In this document: positions 59,402 through 64,000 of the stretch, one piece after another
How the letters are laid out: the number at the start of each line of letters is the position of its first letter
How positions within the stretch are numbered: the first letter of the stretch is position 1
Assembly: GCA_046348685.1 (NCBI GenBank)
Contig: JAXMDT010000004.1
Coordinates: 62,001 to 126,000 of the forward strand
Source of the DNA: JAXMDT01 sp046348685
GTDB taxonomy: Bacteria > Pseudomonadota > Alphaproteobacteria > Rickettsiales > UBA998
Length of the DNA stretch: 64,000 bases
Direction of reading: 5' to 3'
Program-made: the position numbers and the translations under genes
The notes under the pieces: generated by a model
What the model was told of the DNA's origin: nothing
The model's database searches: none
What the model saw: only the letters and a program-made list of their open reading frames with translations

Positions 59402-59842
59402 ATGCGTATTACATCCTATCAGGCAAGCGTTACGAAAATGCTAAAATCAGCTAGATATTTCATTGTATCATTCATGGTTATACTGCTGCTTAGCGGCGGC
59501 ACGGAAGCCCTTGCAGCAACCGAGCGCGCACCGGACGTCGTGCGTCAGGAATTCGATCAGAGTTTTCAGGCTATGCTGGCCGACCCCACCAATATCGATA
59601 AGACGCTGAAGTACGCAAACCTTGCGTATGAGCTCAAAGATTATGAATCAGCCATTCCGCCCTTGGAAAGGCTGCTGATGTACAATCCGAAACTGACCCA
59701 TGTACGCCTGCAAGTCGGTGTTCTTTACTATCTGCTGAACTCGCATGATATGGCTCGCACATATCTGAGCCAGGTGAGCAAAGATAATACGGCAACAGCC
59801 GAACAAAAACAAAAAGCAGATCGTTATCTCTCGCAACTCTAG
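59402..59842 (+). CDS. Exported TPR protein
   Basis: 146 residues. N-terminal hydrophobic signal or anchor (YFIVSFMVILLLSGGTEALA with AxA site) and then TPR-like helices (DKTLKYANLAYELKDYESAI, PPLERLLMYNPKLTHVRLQV, AMLADP). GAGGAGGT ribosome site. Periplasmic. It is followed after 34 bases by the FecR-domain gene and presumably works with it in a surface or envelope complex. Confidence 0.8.
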   Translation: MRITSYQASVTKMLKSARYFIVSFMVILLLSGGTEALAATERAPDVVRQEFDQSFQAMLADPTNIDKTLKYANLAYELKDYESAIPPLERLLMYNPKLTHVRLQVGVLYYLLNSHDMARTYLSQVSKDNTATAEQKQKADRYLSQL

Positions 59843-59876
59843 ACAACAGAAAAACAAATAAGATCGGAAGGCACTT

Positions 59877-62870
59877 ATGCGCGGCACAACATATTTTCTT
59901 AGCGGACTCGCGACACTGGCAGTAACGGCCAGCGCGTTTGCTTATGACAAAATCGGCGTCGTCGGCGCTGCAAATGGAAGCGTTACCGCTTTGCGCGATG
60001 GAAAAACCATACCAGTTAAGCCGGGTGATGCCGTTTATCTGAATGATATCTTTGAAACAGGCAATGCTTCGGAAGCGCAACTGATCTTCGTTGATCGCTC
60101 GACGCTCTCACTGACCCCGCATTCCAAACTCACCGTTGATAATTATGTCTATAACCCGGCGACTAAAGATGGCCAGATGGGTGTGCAAGGTATGAAAGGC
60201 GTCTTCCGCTTTGTCGGCGGTGCACTTTCAAAACAGCATCCGGTCAGCATCAAAACGCCGGTGGCTACGATTGGGATTCGCGGCGGTATTGCCGAGACTA
60301 ATATTGCCGATAATGGCGCGACCGATGCCGTTTTTGTCTACGGTGATGCCCTGACTATGACCAACCAGAAAGGTGAGACCATCACCACTAATAGCTTCGG
60401 CACTGGTTTGCAACTCGCTACGTTGGAAGGAACGCCAACGAATCTGCCAGGTGCTATCGTAGCGGCACGTCTGACCGATGCCGCGGCCGGCCTTGGTATT
60501 GGCAGCACGGCGGAAACGCAGAAAATGGCTCCAAGCAATTCCGTGGATCCGAACCTGAATTTTGGCGGTGATGGATCATCTTCGTCTTCTTCGAATTCTC
60601 AAGGTAGCACCAATCAGTCCGCCAGCACAGAAAATGGTACCTCAACATCGGCGGAAACCGGTACTGATTCTAGCTCCGGCACCGGTGCTGCATCGGCAAC
60701 CACCGATCAAGCTGCAACGAGTACTACCAGTGCATCTAGCGCAGCATTTGGCACCGTAACGCAGCCTCTGCCACCGGTGGTACAGGTTTCTGATATTACA
60801 ACGGATCAAATTACGAATGCTGTTCGTAATGATTCAAATGCTGTTCTCCCAGGCACACCTCCGGTGACAGGCAATACGCCGCCGTCAGCCCCGGTTCCGC
60901 CATCGGCTTCAGTCCCACCGGCCCAAACGAATACCGCCACTAATAACGGCGGTAGTGGTGCTGTCGCAGCGCCAGCAAATACACATTATGGCCGCTATGT
61001 CCTGAATTCCTATAATGGCAGTACATGGGATGTAGAGCGTGGTGCTACTGCCTCGTATAACGACGGAACGGTATTCAATGCAAAAGCAACACCCAATAAT
61101 GTAGCTGATCCAGTCCAGCCGATAAACCTGCCAGTCCCAACTAATCCTGACGTTTTTGGTGCAATGGCAGGGGCACTCGCTGTCAACAGTGCAGAGACCG
61201 TAGGTCAGACGGATTATTTCAATGTGAAGTGGTACAACAGCTATGGCAATGCCATGCAGTATTACCGACTGAACGAAAGCGATAGTAGCGGAATCGCTAT
61301 CGCCAATGGCGACCAGGTGAATATCATTCAGGGTATTCGTGTGAATGATCTTGCTACGGCGCGCGCGCAAAGCATCATTGCGGATGGCGCAGGCCTGACT
61401 GCCTCGAACGTTCGCTTCTATAACTTCCTGCCTGAACTTAATGCAGTCCGATTCCAAGGCAATAGTGTGTTCGGCCTATTCAATTACGCACAGGTCGCTC
61501 CTACGCTTGTGACTGAATATGGTGGGTCGGGAAGCGGCAATCATCCGTTTGGTATGGGTGTAGATTGGCAGAACGGAAAATATCTCGCTGCGAAATTGAA
61601 TTTCGATTTCGTTGCGGAAAATCCGGTTATCGTTGCTGCATTCGGCGATGTCGATAATACCGGCGGCGCGGCGCAGGATTCGTATCTTAAAGGATTCGCC
61701 TACCGGTTTATCGGTGATGATTCGGTGGTAACTGGTATAGCAACTGAGAATTACGCCGGGACCAACAAAGTCGGCAAAGATATTTTCGCCAATGCAAATG
61801 GGCCGATTGCCGGCATGGTGATCGATTACAGTACGGATACTACCAGCGGGGCAGTCATTAATCGCTCCGGCAGCCAACCGGCTGTGTTGAATGCAGCGCC
61901 AGGAAGTGATCTTACTGATGCTGTAAACCAAAGAACTATCGGTACCGATAGAGGGTTCGCAGCAGGTATTATCATCGAAGACAGCAGTACAACACCTTCG
62001 CCTGGCATTTATACCAGCGGTACTAGCCTAAACAATGTCAGTGTAAATAAAACCGCTTCAGGTAATGTTGCGGCAATGCTTACGTTGCAAGAGGATATTG
62101 CGCCTTTAAACGTTGTGAAGGCAAAATTTGGAAGTCTGGATGGCAAAGCCAATGCCTATCTTGGGGACAATCTCTACGGTGCACAGCAAGGTTTAACCAC
62201 TTATTCGATGGATGGCGGTACGACGGTCAATCGCACCAGCACCGCAACGAATGGCGTGCTGCTTGCCGGCAAAGTGGCTTCAGCTACTACGACACCGCAA
62301 TGTACTCAGTGCCAGTATACGCACTGGGGCGTATGGGCGGGCGAAAGCAAAGGCACCAATAATGGCCCGGCTCAAATCGATGTCGCGCACATGGTACCAT
62401 ATGTCGCTGGCCAGGTGACGCCAGGCGCAACACTTGAAACGTACTATGATTACAATAATCCAGGAAGTAACCCGACTCCTGCAGGGCTTGCAGCTGGTAT
62501 GCCGCTCGGTGATGTTATTTCAACCTACAACGGCGCTGCCTATGCAAACATCCAGAATGGCACAAGCGTGGTTAACGCTGCTGGAACTTCAACCACAGAC
62601 ATTAACCTGTCGCGCCGCCAGGTGACTGGTATGACTATCAACGTAGGTAATTACAGCTTTAATAAGTCAGGCTCTCCTGTCGGTATCAGTACTACAGGCG
62701 ATGCGGTATTCGCCAACGTATCGCTAGTTGGTTCGTCAACACCTGCACTTGGAATGAACGGTAATGCCAATGGCGCACTCTTTGGCCCGAAAGCCGAAGA
62801 GGTGGGCGGAAACTTCGTGGCTAGTGGAGGGGGTAAACAAGCTGCCGGGGTCTTCCACGGCGCCCGCTAG
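59877..62870 (+). CDS. Large FecR-domain periplasmic or surface protein
   Basis: 997 residues. Signal peptide ending TASAFA. Residues 25-150 are a FecR domain (GAANGSVTALRDGKTIPVKP, NDIFETGNASEAQLIFVDRS, PVATIGIRGGIAET). Residues 210-345 form a Ser/Thr/Pro-rich low-complexity stalk, and the C-terminal 600 residues are a beta-rich domain with many Asn/Gly/Thr. Similar FecR proteins in other bacteria occur beside TPR proteins and CHASE2-type adenylate cyclases, as here. Role unknown; envelope sensing or adhesion is possible. Ends 3 bases from the convergent cyclase gene. Confidence 0.8.
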   Translation: MRGTTYFLSGLATLAVTASAFAYDKIGVVGAANGSVTALRDGKTIPVKPGDAVYLNDIFETGNASEAQLIFVDRSTLSLTPHSKLTVDNYVYNPATKDGQMGVQGMKGVFRFVGGALSKQHPVSIKTPVATIGIRGGIAETNIADNGATDAVFVYGDALTMTNQKGETITTNSFGTGLQLATLEGTPTNLPGAIVAARLTDAAAGLGIGSTAETQKMAPSNSVDPNLNFGGDGSSSSSSNSQGSTNQSASTENGTSTSAETGTDSSSGTGAASATTDQAATSTTSASSAAFGTVTQPLPPVVQVSDITTDQITNAVRNDSNAVLPGTPPVTGNTPPSAPVPPSASVPPAQTNTATNNGGSGAVAAPANTHYGRYVLNSYNGSTWDVERGATASYNDGTVFNAKATPNNVADPVQPINLPVPTNPDVFGAMAGALAVNSAETVGQTDYFNVKWYNSYGNAMQYYRLNESDSSGIAIANGDQVNIIQGIRVNDLATARAQSIIADGAGLTASNVRFYNFLPELNAVRFQGNSVFGLFNYAQVAPTLVTEYGGSGSGNHPFGMGVDWQNGKYLAAKLNFDFVAENPVIVAAFGDVDNTGGAAQDSYLKGFAYRFIGDDSVVTGIATENYAGTNKVGKDIFANANGPIAGMVIDYSTDTTSGAVINRSGSQPAVLNAAPGSDLTDAVNQRTIGTDRGFAAGIIIEDSSTTPSPGIYTSGTSLNNVSVNKTASGNVAAMLTLQEDIAPLNVVKAKFGSLDGKANAYLGDNLYGAQQGLTTYSMDGGTTVNRTSTATNGVLLAGKVASATTTPQCTQCQYTHWGVWAGESKGTNNGPAQIDVAHMVPYVAGQVTPGATLETYYDYNNPGSNPTPAGLAAGMPLGDVISTYNGAAYANIQNGTSVVNAAGTSTTDINLSRRQVTGMTINVGNYSFNKSGSPVGISTTGDAVFANVSLVGSSTPALGMNGNANGALFGPKAEEVGGNFVASGGGKQAAGVFHGAR

Positions 62871-62873
62871 ACC

Positions 62874-64000
62874 TTATTTCGATTTCGCGACAAACACCCC
62901 GTCCCAGTCTGCTGGTGGCGGGGTGTCTGTGTATTCAGCGAGACGTTCTTCGTAGAGATCAAGCAATCCCTCAATTTTAGACGCTAATGCACAGCTGCGG
63001 CACTTGATTAATTGCTCCTGTGCTTTTGCAAATTGCTGTGCACGGTAGGCGGCGAGCATCGTATCGAATGCCTGCTTCAGTTGATTAAACTCAGGCTTTG
63101 CAGCAAAGGCTTCATCGCCAAGCAGGGTGAAGATGCGCACCGCGGCGGTTTTGCCCTTTACCTGAATAAGATCGAGCTCCAGGACGGCCATGCCTTCCAG
63201 AAGCTCCACGGTGTTTTCGCCGAGGACGCTAGTGACTCCATAAGTCTTGCTTTGTCCTTCGAGACGCGAGGCCAGATTTACATTATCGCCCAGCACAGAA
63301 TAATCGAAACGCTGCTCGGAGCCCATATTGCCGACGCAGCACACACCGCTGTTGAGGCCGATACCGACCGCCAGTTCATGATACGGCGCGCCGGTTTGTT
63401 CCGATTCTTTTTGCATGATGGTATTGAGTTCTCTTAGCCGATCTTCCATATCCAGCGCGGCCATACATGCATCGCGGGCATGTTTTTCATTATCGATCGG
63501 CGCGTTCCAAAAGGCCATGATCGCATCGCCCATATATTTATCGATGGTGCCATTGTGCTGCAGAATCGTATCCGTCATCGGCGTCAGGAACCGGTTGATA
63601 AGACGCGTCAGCTCTTCAGCCGTGTAGCGTTCCGATAATGTTGTAAAACCGCGTATATCGGAAAAAAGAATGGTCATCTGGCGCATCTCGCCGCCGAGTT
63701 TCAAAGCACCGGGATTTTCTGCCAGACGCTCAACAAGGGCAGGGGACATATAACGACTGAAGGCGTTACGCACTTGTTGCTTCTCCCGCTCGCTCAGCAT
63801 GAACTGGCGGAGGCTTTCAGTCAGGTAAACAAACACGAGGACAATGCTTGCAATCACCGGCTCAATGAGAAGGTGTTGGTTCTGGAACGCCATCCAGGAA
63901 CCGTAAATAGCTGCCGCAATCGCCGCCATCGCTGCGAATGCGCCATAAATTGGAGGGATGAATTGCATCAGTATCAGCAGAAAAATCCCGCAGGTTATCA
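62874..64000 (-). CDS. Class III adenylate/guanylate cyclase, C-terminal part (cut by window edge)
   Basis: The frame is open at 64000. At least two membrane helices (visible: GIFLLIL...FIPPIYGAFAAMAAIAAA and VIASIVLVFVYLTE) precede a cyclase domain at about residue 90 from the first ATG: LFSDIRGFTTLSERYTAEEL (metal Asp), KYMGDAIMAFWNAP (second metal Asp), YSVLGDNVNLASRLEGQSKT (transition-state Asn and Arg) and VKGKTAAVRI (purine-specifying Lys). The catalytic residues look intact, so it should make cAMP (Lys favours ATP). Extra 80-residue helical tail. The usual N-terminal partner of this type is CHASE2, outside the window. Confidence 0.88.
   Translation of the reverse strand, partial: ITCGIFLLILMQFIPPIYGAFAAMAAIAAAIYGSWMAFQNQHLLIEPVIASIVLVFVYLTESLRQFMLSEREKQQVRNAFSRYMSPALVERLAENPGALKLGGEMRQMTILFSDIRGFTTLSERYTAEELTRLINRFLTPMTDTILQHNGTIDKYMGDAIMAFWNAPIDNEKHARDACMAALDMEDRLRELNTIMQKESEQTGAPYHELAVGIGLNSGVCCVGNMGSEQRFDYSVLGDNVNLASRLEGQSKTYGVTSVLGENTVELLEGMAVLELDLIQVKGKTAAVRIFTLLGDEAFAAKPEFNQLKQAFDTMLAAYRAQQFAKAQEQLIKCRSCALASKIEGLLDLYEERLAEYTDTPPPADWDGVFVAKSK

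Noticed and set aside
1..64000. CRISPR array, rRNA operon, complete insertion sequence
   Set aside because: No regularly spaced direct repeats with unique spacers, no rRNA sequence and no transposase gene were found.

Overview
The window looks like part of the chromosome of a flagellated, probably free-living alphaproteobacterium of moderate GC. The reasons are FliX (a flagellar regulator restricted to alphaproteobacteria), arrays of TTAA-N7-TTAA half-sites of the CtrA type, sigma-54 promoters in front of flagellar operons, an ETF-ubiquinone oxidoreductase, and protein sequences of alphaproteobacterial style throughout. I cannot name a genus.

Layout. 1-5.1 kb: flagellar operon flgI-flgJ-flgN-flgK-flgL on the minus strand behind a sigma-54 promoter, with flgK broken by a one-base indel. 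5.2 kb: tRNA-Arg(CCG). 5.5-10.3 kb: two paralogous secreted PL7 alginate lyases with RTX repeats, each preceded at exactly the same distance by a tandem CtrA-like array and by a shared leader. 10.3-12.4 kb: iron uptake operon (cupredoxin, outer-membrane protein, FTR1 permease) behind a Fur-type box. 12.4-15.4 kb: a third RTX protein, the tail of a lost copy, a 41-residue ORF and an AT-rich orphan gene. 15.4-17.7 kb: peroxide-stress locus with an AhpC/AhpD chimera, a DUF2061 protein, a good OxyR box and oxyR. 17.8-23.8 kb: fliX, then fliK-flgD-flgE from a consensus sigma-54 promoter. 24-27.6 kb: housekeeping genes (YmdB-like phosphoesterase, 5-formyl-THF cyclo-ligase, MAPEG, Ogt, ParA-like). 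27.8-31.3 kb: Sel1-repeat lipoprotein plus outer-membrane barrel. 31.5-33.3 kb: remnant of a phage tail cassette with an SGNH esterase. 33.5-39.2 kb: two unknown large genes, sodB and a split spermidine-synthase-like gene. 39.2-47 kb: minus-strand run alaS, EAL protein, DUF721, rnhB, lytic transglycosylase, family-4 UDG, Zn-protease-like protein. 47-58.4 kb: ETF-QO, HerA-like ATPase, grxB, DUF2335, NlpC/P60, a Pho-box-flanked unknown pair, a binding protein with a histidine kinase, a protease-RimK fusion and an MBL hydrolase. 58.5-64 kb: cNMP-binding protein, TPR and FecR proteins, and a class III adenylate cyclase cut by the window end.

Themes. Flagellar genes and the alginate lyases appear to be tied to developmental or cell-cycle regulators (sigma-54, FliX, CtrA). 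Alginate breakdown, a possible polysaccharide export pair and a phage-type deacylase point to polysaccharide-rich surfaces. Five genes (flgK, two tail genes, the spermidine-synthase-like gene, a small outer-membrane protein) carry single-base frame changes, mostly in homopolymers. These may be uncorrected sequencing errors and should be checked against reads before being read as biology.
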